Assembly (NCBI GenBank): GCA_009779925.1
Contig: WRAZ01000003.1
Location: 62,001-126,000, forward strand
Length of the DNA stretch: 64,000 nt
From: Chitinivibrionia bacterium
Lineage (GTDB): Bacteria > Fibrobacterota > Chitinivibrionia > Chitinivibrionales > Chitinivibrionaceae
Reading direction: 5' to 3'
The notes beneath the pieces are model-generated. The model was not told the origin of the DNA and searched no databases. It saw only the letters and a program-made list of their open reading frames with translations. Each line of letters begins with the position of its first letter. Positions within the stretch are counted from its first letter, which is position 1. The position numbers were made by a program, and so were the translations under genes. Shown here piece by piece: positions 42,451 to 51,509 of this stretch.

Positions 42451-44148
42451 ATGTCTTTCAAAAAATTACCGTATGGTATATCTAATTTCGCTGATTTGAT
42501 AGAAGACGGCTATGCCTACGTCGATAAAACCCGTTTCATTGAATATTTGGAAAACGAAAATGGTCGCTACCAATTCTTTGTCCGTCCGCGCAGGTTCGGA
42601 AAAAGTTTGTTTTTGTCCGTATTGGAAAATTATTACGATATAAACAAAAAAGATAAATTTGAAACCCTGTTCGGAAATCTTTACATTGGCAAGAATTCGA
42701 CGCCAGAACAGGGAAAATACGCGGTTATTCAATTTGACTTTTCGGGATTAGACGTAAGAACACACGAGATTTTCAGAAAATCATTTTTGGATAGAGTGCA
42801 GGAAGTTGCGGCGTTATTTTTTGACAGATATAAAGATATTTTGTCTGTTTCCCAAACTTCATTAGACGCTCTTGACGCAAAAACTCTCGGACTTGGAGCA
42901 ATAGACCTTATTTACAGAGCGACAACCGTTGCCAATGTCGGACTTTTTGTTATAATAGACGAATACGACAGTTTTGCCAATAATCTTATAGCGATGGGCG
43001 AGGCGTATAAAAAAGAGACGGAAAAAGAAAGCGGCGTTGTTCGCGCTTTTTATGAATTGTTAAAAGCAGGAACAAAATCTGTCGTTAAACGAATGTTTGC
43101 CACAGGTATAAGCCCAATGATGGCAACAGACTTAACAAGCGGATTTAATATTGCGGCAAATTTAAGTTTGTTTGCCAAATACAACGAAATGTTTGGTTTC
43201 ACGCGAGAAGAAGTCGAGTGGATAATAGACGAAACAAATATCGACAGGAATTTAATAGAAGTCGATATGGAGACCTATTATAACGGCTACTTGTTTGATG
43301 AAGACGGCGAGAATAAAGTGTATAATTCTCAAATGGTTTTGTTTTTCTTTAACCAAATTAAAATATCGGGAAGGTCGCCCAAAGAAATTGTCGATACAAA
43401 TTTGAAAACAGATTCAGGGCGCTTGGAACGCCTTGCGGGAAGTGAAAGAAATCGGGAAAAATTGCTTCAGATAATACGGGACGGCGGAATTTTTGGCAAT
43501 GTCATTTCAAGTTTCTCGCAAAACCAGCTTGAAAATGAAGAATATTTTGTCTCTCTGTTGTTTTATTTGGGAATGCTGACAATCGACAAAGTTGTAGAGG
43601 GGCAAACATACCTGAAAATTCCAAATTATTCGATAAAAACACTCTATTGGGAATACGTGATTTTTTATGCTCAGGCAATAGAAAAGGGAGCTGTAAACAA
43701 AACAGAACTTATTCAAACAATCAGAGATATGGCGTATAGATGTGATTTCAAATCGTTTTTGGACTTCTTCACAGAACACCGCTTAAAACTCCTTTCAAAC
43801 AGAGACCTTACGAGTTTTGATGAAAAATATATCAAATCTATGATGCTTGCAACTGTAGCTGACAGCGGTTTATATCATCCGATTTCCGAAAACGAAAATA
43901 TCGGCGGTTATTCCGACATTTATTTCCAAAAACACCACTCTGTCGCCGATATTAAATTTGAGTACGTTTTTGAATTGAAATACGTAAAAACAGGCGCCTC
44001 CAAAAGCGAAAAAGACAAGAAGTTTTCCGACGCCGCAAAGCAAATAGAAAAATATAAAAAAGACCCGCGCTTTGCAAACAGGAGCAATCTTAAATTTGTC
44101 GCTATTGTTTTTCAAGGAAAAGGCGATTACGAGGCAAAGGAGTTATAA
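42451..44148 (+). CDS. AAA-ATPase-like protein with PD-(D/E)XK nuclease-type C-terminus
   Basis: 565 residues. The start, KKLPYGISNFADLIEDGYAY then VDKTRFIEYLE and RPRRFGKSLFLSVLENYY, is the signature of the PF09820-type AAA-ATPase-like family with P-loop RRFGKS; Walker B is FVIIDEYDSF. The C-terminal part (about 420-565) has a PD-(D/E)XK pattern: HSVADIKFEYVFELKYVKTG. These proteins are common and often multicopy in gut Bacteroidetes, Fibrobacterota and spirochaetes. Their role is unknown, possibly mobile-element or defence-related. GGGAGGGG precedes the ATG. Confidence 0.88.
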   Translation: MSFKKLPYGISNFADLIEDGYAYVDKTRFIEYLENENGRYQFFVRPRRFGKSLFLSVLENYYDINKKDKFETLFGNLYIGKNSTPEQGKYAVIQFDFSGLDVRTHEIFRKSFLDRVQEVAALFFDRYKDILSVSQTSLDALDAKTLGLGAIDLIYRATTVANVGLFVIIDEYDSFANNLIAMGEAYKKETEKESGVVRAFYELLKAGTKSVVKRMFATGISPMMATDLTSGFNIAANLSLFAKYNEMFGFTREEVEWIIDETNIDRNLIEVDMETYYNGYLFDEDGENKVYNSQMVLFFFNQIKISGRSPKEIVDTNLKTDSGRLERLAGSERNREKLLQIIRDGGIFGNVISSFSQNQLENEEYFVSLLFYLGMLTIDKVVEGQTYLKIPNYSIKTLYWEYVIFYAQAIEKGAVNKTELIQTIRDMAYRCDFKSFLDFFTEHRLKLLSNRDLTSFDEKYIKSMMLATVADSGLYHPISENENIGGYSDIYFQKHHSVADIKFEYVFELKYVKTGASKSEKDKKFSDAAKQIEKYKKDPRFANRSNLKFVAIVFQGKGDYEAKEL

Positions 44149-44245
44149 TGCCGCAACAAAACGCTTTTCTTTCGCCACCGAGCTTGGGAATTTAGTATAT
44201 TTCACCTTGAATTTAATAAAAACACAAAAAGATACAGAGGACAGA

Positions 44246-45529
44246 ATGACAAGAATAGAACAAGCAAGGCAAGGAATAATTTCCGACGAATTAAAAATGT
44301 GCGCCGAAATGGAAGGCGTTGATGTTGAGACAATGCGAAAAAAAGTCGCGGACGGAACTATTGTTATCGTCAAAAATAAACTGCGAAACATAAAACCGCT
44401 TGTTTTGGGCGAGGGGACAAAAATCAAGGTTAATTCAAACATCGGGACGTCGTCGTCGCAGGTGGATATTGAAAGCGAACTCGAAAAAATGCGCGTTTCC
44501 GTTCAATACGGAGCGCACGCCATTATGGATTTATCGACCGCGGGCGATTTGGAAGCAATCCGCCTTAAACTTATGGACGAATGTCCTGTCGCCGTTGGAA
44601 CGGTGCCGCTTTACGAAATGGTGTTCCGTGCGACAACCGCCAAAAAGAGTGTTTTGGACTTAACCGCCGACGATATGTTTGAGTGTATCGAAGACCACTG
44701 CAAACAGGGCGTGGATTTCTTGACCATACACTGCGGCGTAAATAAACAAACAGTAAGCAGATTTCACGAAGTCAAACGTCTTGCAGGTGCAACCTCGCGC
44801 GGCGGTACAATAATTATGGAATGGATACACTACAACAAAAAAGAAAGCCCGCTTTACGAACAATACGACCGCCTGCTCGACATACTGAAAGAATACGACG
44901 TTGCAATTTCGCTCGGCGACGCATTTCGCCCTGGAGCAACAGCCGACGCAACCGACAGAGTGCAAATCGAAGAACTGTCGATTTTGGGCGAACTTGTGGA
45001 CAGAGCGCGCGAAAAAGGCGTAGGCGTTTTTGTCGAGGGACCGGGACACGTTCCGTTAAATCAAGTGATTACCAATATTCAAATCCAAAAACGACTTTGC
45101 AGAAACGCGCCTTTTTATGTTTTAGGACCTCTTGTCACCGACATTTCGCTCGGCTATGACCACATCGCAGGAGCGATTGGCGGCGCGCTTGCAGGGCTTG
45201 CGGGCGTGGATTTCTTGTGCTATCTCACACCTGCCGAACATTTGCGTTTGCCGTCGCTTGAAGACGTAAAAGAGGGAGTAATTGCTTCTGTAATCGCAGG
45301 GCACGCCGCCGATTTGGCAAAAGGTCGCCCCGAAGCCGTTGCAAGAGACAACGCTATTTCAAAAGCAAAAAAATCGCTTGATTGGGAAAAGGTTTATGAA
45401 TTAAGCGTTGACCCCGAAAAGGCGCGCCGTTATCGCGAGTCGATGAAACTCAGCGGAGAAAGTAGCGACGCCTGCTCAATGTGCGGCGAATTCTGCGCAA
45501 TGAAGAGGTCGAGTAAGATAGAAGATTAA
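44246..45529 (+). CDS. thiC: Phosphomethylpyrimidine synthase ThiC
   Basis: 427 residues from ATG 44246 (GAGGACAG upstream); the longer open frame begins inside the preceding gene. The catalytic core is seen in GAHAIMDLSTAGDLEAI, GTVPLYEMVFRA, EGPGHVPLNQV and GALAGLAGVDFLCYLTPAEHL, and the radical-SAM cluster motif CX2CX4C is at the C-terminus (CSMCGEFCAMK). It converts aminoimidazole ribotide to the thiamine pyrimidine HMP-P. It is the short bacterial form lacking the N-terminal plant-type domain. No TPP riboswitch is visible in the 97 bases upstream. Its stop overlaps the convergent pilin gene by four bases. Confidence 0.96.
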   Translation: MTRIEQARQGIISDELKMCAEMEGVDVETMRKKVADGTIVIVKNKLRNIKPLVLGEGTKIKVNSNIGTSSSQVDIESELEKMRVSVQYGAHAIMDLSTAGDLEAIRLKLMDECPVAVGTVPLYEMVFRATTAKKSVLDLTADDMFECIEDHCKQGVDFLTIHCGVNKQTVSRFHEVKRLAGATSRGGTIIMEWIHYNKKESPLYEQYDRLLDILKEYDVAISLGDAFRPGATADATDRVQIEELSILGELVDRAREKGVGVFVEGPGHVPLNQVITNIQIQKRLCRNAPFYVLGPLVTDISLGYDHIAGAIGGALAGLAGVDFLCYLTPAEHLRLPSLEDVKEGVIASVIAGHAADLAKGRPEAVARDNAISKAKKSLDWEKVYELSVDPEKARRYRESMKLSGESSDACSMCGEFCAMKRSSKIED

Positions 45530-46509
45530 AGCGCTCTCGGCGGTCTTTCAGTATTAGCTAATGACGGTCTTGCGTTGCTCGGGACTTCTACAGTTTGTCG
45601 ATACAAACGATGAATATGATTTCTGAATTCGCCTGCCGCGTCAGTCGTATTATTAACCAATATGGGAGTATCTCCCGCCATATATTGACCTACTCCGTGC
45701 GGCGCGTTGCTTGATGTTTCTGCTCTTACAAGAATTGACACTTCAACGTGGCGGACTTGGTCTCGTCGAGTTGTAGGTGGAATAGGAGGATTAGAGGATA
45801 TCCAATTATCCTGTGCGGCATTCCAAGCAGGACTTGTTTGGTCAAAAATGCCTCTTCTGCCTAAGCGAAATTTAAGAGCTACCGCGTTTGATACGATAAC
45901 TGTTTCGTCTGTGCGAATCCAATTGCCAGGGAGTATGCCAACTAAAGGTGTTGTTGGCGTCCAAGTAAATAACGCACGAACAATTTCGTTGCTCGTTTCG
46001 TCAAGAAAATAAATAACTCGTTCTCTTGTTTGTAGTTCTCCTGTATTATCTACTCTTATTCTGAAAAATTCAAGCATATCACCCACATTGTTGGGACTTG
46101 CAGCCATAGGAGGAATTAGCGGAAGAGTGTCAGGGATTGGCAGTGTTAATCTTTGGTTTGGGTGAAAGAAAAACGCTGCTTGGCTTTGGCTATCCGCTGC
46201 TGTTAACGGTACAATTCTGGCAGCACCTACTATTTCATTTACATCTGTATAACCGAAATCACTTATTGTTGCAACTGGTGGAGCGTTGTTGACAGTTATA
46301 AAATGCGTCTTAAAACCCATTGTGGCGATGTCTCTTGCTATTACCGCAACGCCTGTACGGGCATCGCCTTGCACTCTCGAAACTTGTCTTCCGTGCTGAT
46401 AGCCTCTTGTTCCGCGGGCGATTGATTGAAATGCCGCGGTTATTACAATAAGCCCGACAACCATATATACCATAAGTTCCACAAGCGTGGCACCGCTGTT
46501 ATTTTTCAT
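45526..46509 (-). CDS. Type IV pilin-like protein (PilW/GspJ-type)
   Basis: 327 residues from ATG 46509 (AAAGGACG upstream). The prepilin motif is NNSGATLVELMVYMVVGLIV: a short positive leader, Gly/Ala cleavage, Glu at position 5 of the mature protein, and a hydrophobic helix. The rest (RTGVAVIARDIATMGF, then a beta-rich domain) matches PilW/GspJ minor pilins, which prime assembly of type IV pili or type II pseudopili. The previous pilin gene ends 20 bases upstream, so the two form an operon. The stop overlaps thiC, and no terminator separates the convergent genes. Confidence 0.82.
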   Translation of the reverse strand: MKNNSGATLVELMVYMVVGLIVITAAFQSIARGTRGYQHGRQVSRVQGDARTGVAVIARDIATMGFKTHFITVNNAPPVATISDFGYTDVNEIVGAARIVPLTAADSQSQAAFFFHPNQRLTLPIPDTLPLIPPMAASPNNVGDMLEFFRIRVDNTGELQTRERVIYFLDETSNEIVRALFTWTPTTPLVGILPGNWIRTDETVIVSNAVALKFRLGRRGIFDQTSPAWNAAQDNWISSNPPIPPTTRRDQVRHVEVSILVRAETSSNAPHGVGQYMAGDTPILVNNTTDAAGEFRNHIHRLYRQTVEVPSNARPSLANTERPPRAL

Positions 46510-46529
46510 AATACGTCCTTTCGTTGGTT

Positions 46530-47138
46530 TTACAATTGTGTCCAAGCGCCACCGCCTCTTTGTCGCCATAATTGAATTTCGTTTATCCGCGCGGGACGAA
46601 CTATTACATAATTTATGTCATTTATATTAGGGTTTCTCAGAAAGACCGCCCCTTGACCTATTGTTCCGATTTCGTCATTTTGAAAAACTATACCTTCCGC
46701 CCAAGCAGTGACAGCAACAATGTTTCCGTTCGGGGTGGTAAGTGTTGCAGTGGTAAGTGCACTTGCTCTTAATGCGCCTGACACAACTGCTTGGTCTGAG
46801 AATAAATTCGGCACAGCTACTCCATCTACCGCCTCTGGTATTGGCGGTACTGTCGGCGACGGTCTGTGTCTGGTAATAGTGAAAGGCATCGGAGTGCCTG
46901 CTGCGGCGGCATTATTAGTAAATCTGAGAACATACATTGCATCGTCTCTTTGAGCGAATGTTCTCATTGTTTTCAGTTGGTTGTAAAACGCGACGACTTG
47001 GACTTCGCCTCTTCTTTCGAGGACGAAGTTGCTTATGCTGAGGGTTACTGTCGTCGATAAAATCATAATTATTGTTATTACTATCATCAATTCGACGAGT
47101 GTGAAACCGCCGTTGTTTTTTTTGACATTGGAATGCAT
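46530..47138 (-). CDS. Type IV pilin-like protein (GspH/FimT-type)
   Basis: 202 residues. The prepilin peptidase motif KKNNGGFTLVELMIVITIIM is canonical, with a 10-residue leader and Glu5. The segment RRGEVQVVAFYNQLKTMRTFAQRDDAMYVLRF is the GspH/FimT-like helix and first strands. It is a minor pilin or pseudopilin of the inner-membrane-based assembly machine, here the first of a two-gene unit. AGGAGGAAAG precedes the ATG. Confidence 0.82.
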   Translation of the reverse strand: MHSNVKKNNGGFTLVELMIVITIIMILSTTVTLSISNFVLERRGEVQVVAFYNQLKTMRTFAQRDDAMYVLRFTNNAAAAGTPMPFTITRHRPSPTVPPIPEAVDGVAVPNLFSDQAVVSGALRASALTTATLTTPNGNIVAVTAWAEGIVFQNDEIGTIGQGAVFLRNPNINDINYVIVRPARINEIQLWRQRGGGAWTQL

Positions 47139-47242
47139 AACTTTCCTCCTCTATATTACATATCTACTGCAAATATAAATGATTTGTCAATGCGAAAATG
47201 TAAAAATCGCCCTAAATTCATAAATTTTGTGAAATTTTCCGA

Positions 47243-47623
47243 TTAAATAACTGTTCTCAGCGCCAAATATCCGCTTAATGCAAAAACTATTATGCCAGAA
47301 ATAGTTATCATAATTCCGTACCACATCTGCACTTTTCGCTTTTTTTCTTTTGCCTCAAATTCGGTATCGTCTTGAATTTCGCCCTTGAATTTGCTTCTCA
47401 GATGGCGGTAGTAGTGCCAGCGCGAGGTTGCGGCAAGCGAGATTATCATTCCTATTACAAAAAACGAAGCGCCCGACATAACAAGATAATCGCTGAAACC
47501 CGTTTTAGTAAGGTAGTCGATAAAACTCCCCATATCTTTAATACGCGCCAAAAGCCAAAATGCAAACGGCGTTAATATGGCAAGTGTTGATGAAATCAGA
47601 AAAACTAAAAGATATTTTCTCAT
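47243..47623 (-). CDS. Small inner-membrane protein (DUF3899-like)
   Basis: 126 residues from ATG 47623; an in-frame ATG at 47677 would overlap the end of the upstream gene. It has three hydrophobic segments (about residues 4-25, 45-66 and 100-122) with a basic/acidic cytoplasmic loop between the second and third (RWHYYRHLRSKFKGEIQDD, EAKEKKRK). The arrangement is reminiscent of the DUF3899 family, in which the loop is also charged; the similarity is weak. It lies between envelope genes on the same strand. Confidence 0.55.
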   Translation of the reverse strand: MRKYLLVFLISSTLAILTPFAFWLLARIKDMGSFIDYLTKTGFSDYLVMSGASFFVIGMIISLAATSRWHYYRHLRSKFKGEIQDDTEFEAKEKKRKVQMWYGIMITISGIIVFALSGYLALRTVI

Positions 47624-47649
47624 ATTTAACCTACGCTTTTTAAGGTTTA

Positions 47650-48900
47650 TTAAAATTGAGTTCCGCTTGGTCTCCAAGCACGTCCGCCGCTCATTCCGAA
47701 GTTCAAGCGAACGAAGTTTTCTTTAATGTCGCTCTCCGTTCTGCTTCTGCGTGTTCCCGTTTCGACGGATACATCAAGCATACCCATACCACCGAGCGGC
47801 AGTCCTAAGCCCACGGACACCGAACCTTCCCAGTCGCCGTCAATCGGAAGTTGGCGGAAAGCAAGTCCTCCGCTGTAATGCACCTTCTGAAAATAGCGCG
47901 CCGAAAGCAAATTTGGTTGCGGAATAAATTCTACCCCCGCACTTACACCAAATGCGTTTTGAAGTTCGCCGTCATCAAATATGAGGTTTGGCGCGTCTGT
48001 CCAATAATAGGCATCCCACAAAGCCAACGAAAAATCTAATGCCGTTTTCAATCTCTGGTTAAACGTCCAAGATGTTCCGATAATTCCCGACGGCGGAAGT
48101 TGAAGTCGGTATGTTGTGTCTAATTTTATGGGATTAGCAAGCACATTGAATTCGCCGTGTTGGTTTTGCTCTAATCTTCTCACGCTTTCTTGCGAGCGAA
48201 GGTCGCCTATAAAAGGATATACAGCGCTTACGCCGAAGCCTAATTGTCTTATACGAAGCAAAAATCCACCGCTGACAGACGAGCTTGCCTGATTGTAATA
48301 TATTGAGTCAAGTCCCGATTGTACGCCTGTTCTGAGCATAACATCGCTTCGCACAAAATGGTTTTTGTACTGCCCGAATTGATATGAGAGCCCCACGGAA
48401 ACCCGTCTGAAGAATTCCCTTCCCCAGCCCAATTCCCAGTTGGAAAGCGCAATATGGTTGTCGAATTTCTGAAACATCAGAATCGTATCGTTTGAATTTG
48501 TCTCGTTTCTCCACGTCAACGTATCGCCCTGAAAAGAAAAGCGATTTGCGCCGCTTTGTTTGAAGCTTGCCGCAAAAGTTCCCGCATTTCCCATAGGAAA
48601 CGCAAAACCTATAAACGACGGCGAAAACGAACTTAGTAATACAGACTCGTCGCCCTCAAAAATACGTCTTCGGTCGGAATTTATTGATAAACTATATACC
48701 GATTGTCTTATTGTGCCGAGGTTTGCAGGGTTGAGCGAAGAAATCATATACGGCTCGCTGAGACCCGCCCCTGTTCCGCCCATTCGCGCGGCGGTTGTTG
48801 TCAGCGGGAATTGTGTTCCCGTAGGATAACGAAGGCTCAAAAGCGATTGCGCAAACGAAACCGATACCAAAAACAATAATATTGCAATAATCTTTTTCAT
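47650..48900 (-). CDS. Outer-membrane protein, PorV/FadL-like style
   Basis: 416 residues. The signal peptide ends SVSFA (residue 17). The mature start, AARMGGTGAGLSEPYMISSLNPANLG, has the pattern seen in PorV/UPF0164-type and FadL-like barrels, followed by many antiparallel strand signatures (YSLSINSDRRRIF, SFSPSFIGFAFPMGNAGTFA). Its ATG shares a base with the stop of the upstream lipoprotein gene, so the two are produced together and may form an outer-membrane complex. The precise transport or secretion role is not known. Confidence 0.72.
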   Translation of the reverse strand: MKKIIAILLFLVSVSFAQSLLSLRYPTGTQFPLTTTAARMGGTGAGLSEPYMISSLNPANLGTIRQSVYSLSINSDRRRIFEGDESVLLSSFSPSFIGFAFPMGNAGTFAASFKQSGANRFSFQGDTLTWRNETNSNDTILMFQKFDNHIALSNWELGWGREFFRRVSVGLSYQFGQYKNHFVRSDVMLRTGVQSGLDSIYYNQASSSVSGGFLLRIRQLGFGVSAVYPFIGDLRSQESVRRLEQNQHGEFNVLANPIKLDTTYRLQLPPSGIIGTSWTFNQRLKTALDFSLALWDAYYWTDAPNLIFDDGELQNAFGVSAGVEFIPQPNLLSARYFQKVHYSGGLAFRQLPIDGDWEGSVSVGLGLPLGGMGMLDVSVETGTRRSRTESDIKENFVRLNFGMSGGRAWRPSGTQF

Positions 48901-50891
48901 TATTCACCATCCCTTCTTGTTTGCAAAATATAAGTGAAATTTACGGGTCTGCTTTTATCAAATAATACTCTTCCCATTCTGTGCCCGTCAAGCCACAAAT
49001 ACAGGAATGCGTTTTGCGGCGCAGGTTTATTGTAAATCTCGTGGTATCGCACAAAATCACTGATTGTCTCAATAATTGGGATATTAAGCATATTAGAATC
49101 ACGATGAACGCGCCCAACGCTTACTCTTCTCAGTCGTTTATCGTTCGACGAGAGTGCAAAAATCTTCTCGGGTGTGAGTTCCTCTTCGGTAATTATCGCG
49201 TTTATCGGAATGGAATCGCCGTATTGAACAGGGAAATCTGTTCCTGCTCTGTCTATGGGTAAATGCAAATCCGCAAGTCCGATGTGTAAAAACCGTTGGT
49301 CGGTTATTGTGTCGAAAAATTTACTGAAATCCAAGTCAATTTTCGCAAATCTCTGCATTGCGGCTGAGATAATAGGAATACTGTCGCGCTTGGGGGTGCT
49401 GATTTGCAGAGTATCTGCGCTTCTCGGTATTACGCTTATTTCGGTGAAAGGAATGTTTACAAATGTTCGTGCGCTGTCTCTTGCTCCTTCTGTTATATAA
49501 GAAACCCTTAGGAACGGATTTGAAATATGTAAAACACTCTCGCGACTGCGTTCGTTTATTCGCACGTACATATCAAGCGTGTCTCTGAGCAATCTGTTTC
49601 TTACCATATACCACAAATCCATACCGCCGAAATTGGTACTGTCGGTGCTTCGAGAAACTCTTGTTTCGTGAACTCCGATTATGTATTTTTTACCTGTTTG
49701 TACAAGCGTGTCCGCTATCGGTTTTCTGTTGCCTATCGGTTGTTCGTTGTCTATCGCAGTCATAAAACGCGTAGTAAACCTGATTAGTTCGGTCTCCATA
49801 GTAGCCTCGGTTAATTCTGTCGGACGTACTCCCGAAGCACTGCGAAAAACAACCGTATCCGCCCACTCAAAAATTAATCTGTCGGTAATTCTTTGAAACA
49901 CCAGCGTATCGCCGCTTTGCGCCCAAGTTCTGACATTGTTAAAAACGGCGCCTGCTTCGGTAGTAGTATCGGATTCTCTTCTTATTATTACTCGTAAGCT
50001 ATCGCCGTGAGAAAGACGAATAACGTTTGCCTCGCTTGTATCAACACTGTTAAAAAGCGTTGCGGGGACAAAATGTCGCCAACCGACAAGGGTGTCGCTT
50101 GTGAAGTATATACGTCTGTCGCGGTCGGCGCGTTTTGTTGTATCTGTATTGTTTTCGGGGTCGTTTCGTTGATATTCCCAGATTCCGTTAATTCTTCTGT
50201 AAACAGAATCAATTCTGATGGTATCGACAAAATCGGTGAAAGTTGCATTAAAACGAGTGATATAAGCCGAATCTCTGGCAATTTTTCCTGTCGCCGGCAC
50301 TGAGTCGCGTTCGTAAAGCAGGTATGAATCAATGTCTAACGAAATAATCCCGTTTGTGTTTTTCGGTCTTGAGAGAACATTGTTAACAGGGAAAAACAGC
50401 GATGTGGTATCGCCGGTAATTCCGGGGAAAATCACGCCTATTTCGACATTCGCGTCATCGAAAGAATTAAGTCCTGTAAGATTTGTCCAAACAAGTTCTG
50501 CCTGAATAGAACGCTCTACAATATTGGTGTCCCTTGCGAGCCTTTGCAAATAATGGCTTATTCTCAGAGAATCTACGTTGCTGAAATGTCTGAGCCTGAG
50601 TATCGTCGTATCTTTTTGCCAATTTCCGATTGCCCACATTGACGGCGAAAATCCTCTGTTGCGTAAATGGTCGTCGTAAGTATGCGTTCCCGAAAACGCG
50701 TCCACCACACTTCCGAAACGACCCCTTTTGAGCATATCCGTTCTGAATTCTCCTGCTCGTAGACTGTCTTGAGACCTGTTTTCTATGATGGAACGTCCCA
50801 AACTGCTCGTGTCGTCGGTTGAGCAGGAAAAAAGCAGTAATAGCGCCGAAATTAGCGAAATATAGAAAAAGCAATTTGCCGATTTTGTCAT
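48900..50891 (-). CDS. Large lipoprotein of unknown function (663 aa)
   Basis: 663 residues. The lipobox LLLFSC (lipidated Cys near residue 23) is followed by STDDTSS. The mature protein is beta-rich with many Asp/Arg/Thr residues and no recognised domain; segments such as LRLRHFSNVDSLRISHYLQ and AELVWTNLTGLNSFDDANVEIG resemble large surface lipoproteins of the Bacteroidetes DUF4270 kind only in general style. It overlaps the next gene by one base, which ties it to a barrel protein, so it may be an outer-membrane partner. Confidence 0.65.
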   Translation of the reverse strand: MTKSANCFFYISLISALLLLFSCSTDDTSSLGRSIIENRSQDSLRAGEFRTDMLKRGRFGSVVDAFSGTHTYDDHLRNRGFSPSMWAIGNWQKDTTILRLRHFSNVDSLRISHYLQRLARDTNIVERSIQAELVWTNLTGLNSFDDANVEIGVIFPGITGDTTSLFFPVNNVLSRPKNTNGIISLDIDSYLLYERDSVPATGKIARDSAYITRFNATFTDFVDTIRIDSVYRRINGIWEYQRNDPENNTDTTKRADRDRRIYFTSDTLVGWRHFVPATLFNSVDTSEANVIRLSHGDSLRVIIRRESDTTTEAGAVFNNVRTWAQSGDTLVFQRITDRLIFEWADTVVFRSASGVRPTELTEATMETELIRFTTRFMTAIDNEQPIGNRKPIADTLVQTGKKYIIGVHETRVSRSTDSTNFGGMDLWYMVRNRLLRDTLDMYVRINERSRESVLHISNPFLRVSYITEGARDSARTFVNIPFTEISVIPRSADTLQISTPKRDSIPIISAAMQRFAKIDLDFSKFFDTITDQRFLHIGLADLHLPIDRAGTDFPVQYGDSIPINAIITEEELTPEKIFALSSNDKRLRRVSVGRVHRDSNMLNIPIIETISDFVRYHEIYNKPAPQNAFLYLWLDGHRMGRVLFDKSRPVNFTYILQTRRDGE

Positions 50892-50967
50892 TTTTTCTCC
50901 GAATTTACATAAATAATCGCCACGAAAATATTATTTGCCAAAATAAACTTGCGAAAAAATCTTGAAT

Positions 50968-51495
50968 TTACGCAAACTCATTTAAAATCGCTATGGCGCT
51001 GAGGCTTGTCGGCATATTTCCGTTATCTATTTCGTTGAATACGTCTGTCATAGAATTGCTCCGAAAAATAAGCCACGAACCGCTCCTGATTTCGTTTCTG
51101 AGTTGCTCTGCGCCCCAACCGCAATATCCAAGAAAAATACGGTTTTCGTATTCGTCGCTGGACAGCATTTCTTCTACGCTTTCCCAACGTCCGCCCATTC
51201 TGAGCCCGGGGACTATTTCTTTGCCGCCTTCGTGTCCGAGCGCGATAAGATGAAGTGTGTTGTCATCGACCGGACCGCCGACAAACATTCGTCGTCGCAA
51301 GTTGTTGTAATATTCGTCCAAACCGTCAAAAAGTTCGCTTGCAGGCATTGTTGTCGGACGATTTAAGATAAAACCTGCGGCAGCTTGCTCGTCTATTCCT
51401 GCAATTAAAATTATAGTGTTCTTAAAATATGTGTCATCCATTTCCGGGGAAGCGACTAATAAATCGCCCTGTTTCACTTGTGTATTTATGCGCAT
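50968..51495 (-). CDS. YqgE/AlgH family protein (UPF0301)
   Basis: 175 residues, family length. The signature is complete: GDLLVASPEMDDTYFKNTII, GFILNRPTT, MFVGGPVDDNTLHLI, RIFLGYCGWGAEQLRNEIRSGSW. The fold is known, but the biochemical role is not settled; in some proteobacteria it is linked to alginate regulation. AAAGGAGG precedes the ATG. proB ends 14 bases upstream on the same strand, so it is second in a proB-algH unit. Confidence 0.92.
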   Translation of the reverse strand: MRINTQVKQGDLLVASPEMDDTYFKNTIILIAGIDEQAAAGFILNRPTTMPASELFDGLDEYYNNLRRRMFVGGPVDDNTLHLIALGHEGGKEIVPGLRMGGRWESVEEMLSSDEYENRIFLGYCGWGAEQLRNEIRSGSWLIFRSNSMTDVFNEIDNGNMPTSLSAIAILNEFA

Positions 51496-51509
51496 ATTTA
51501 CCTCCTTTT

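Noticed and set aside
42451-44148. AAA-ATPase-like gene as part of the DGR
   Set aside because: It lies beyond the probable terminator and an unrelated barrel gene; this family is widely scattered in gut bacteria and has no known DGR link.
44149-44245. TPP riboswitch upstream of thiC
   Set aside because: The typical CTGAGA box and paired elements are absent in the short gap, so no riboswitch was called.
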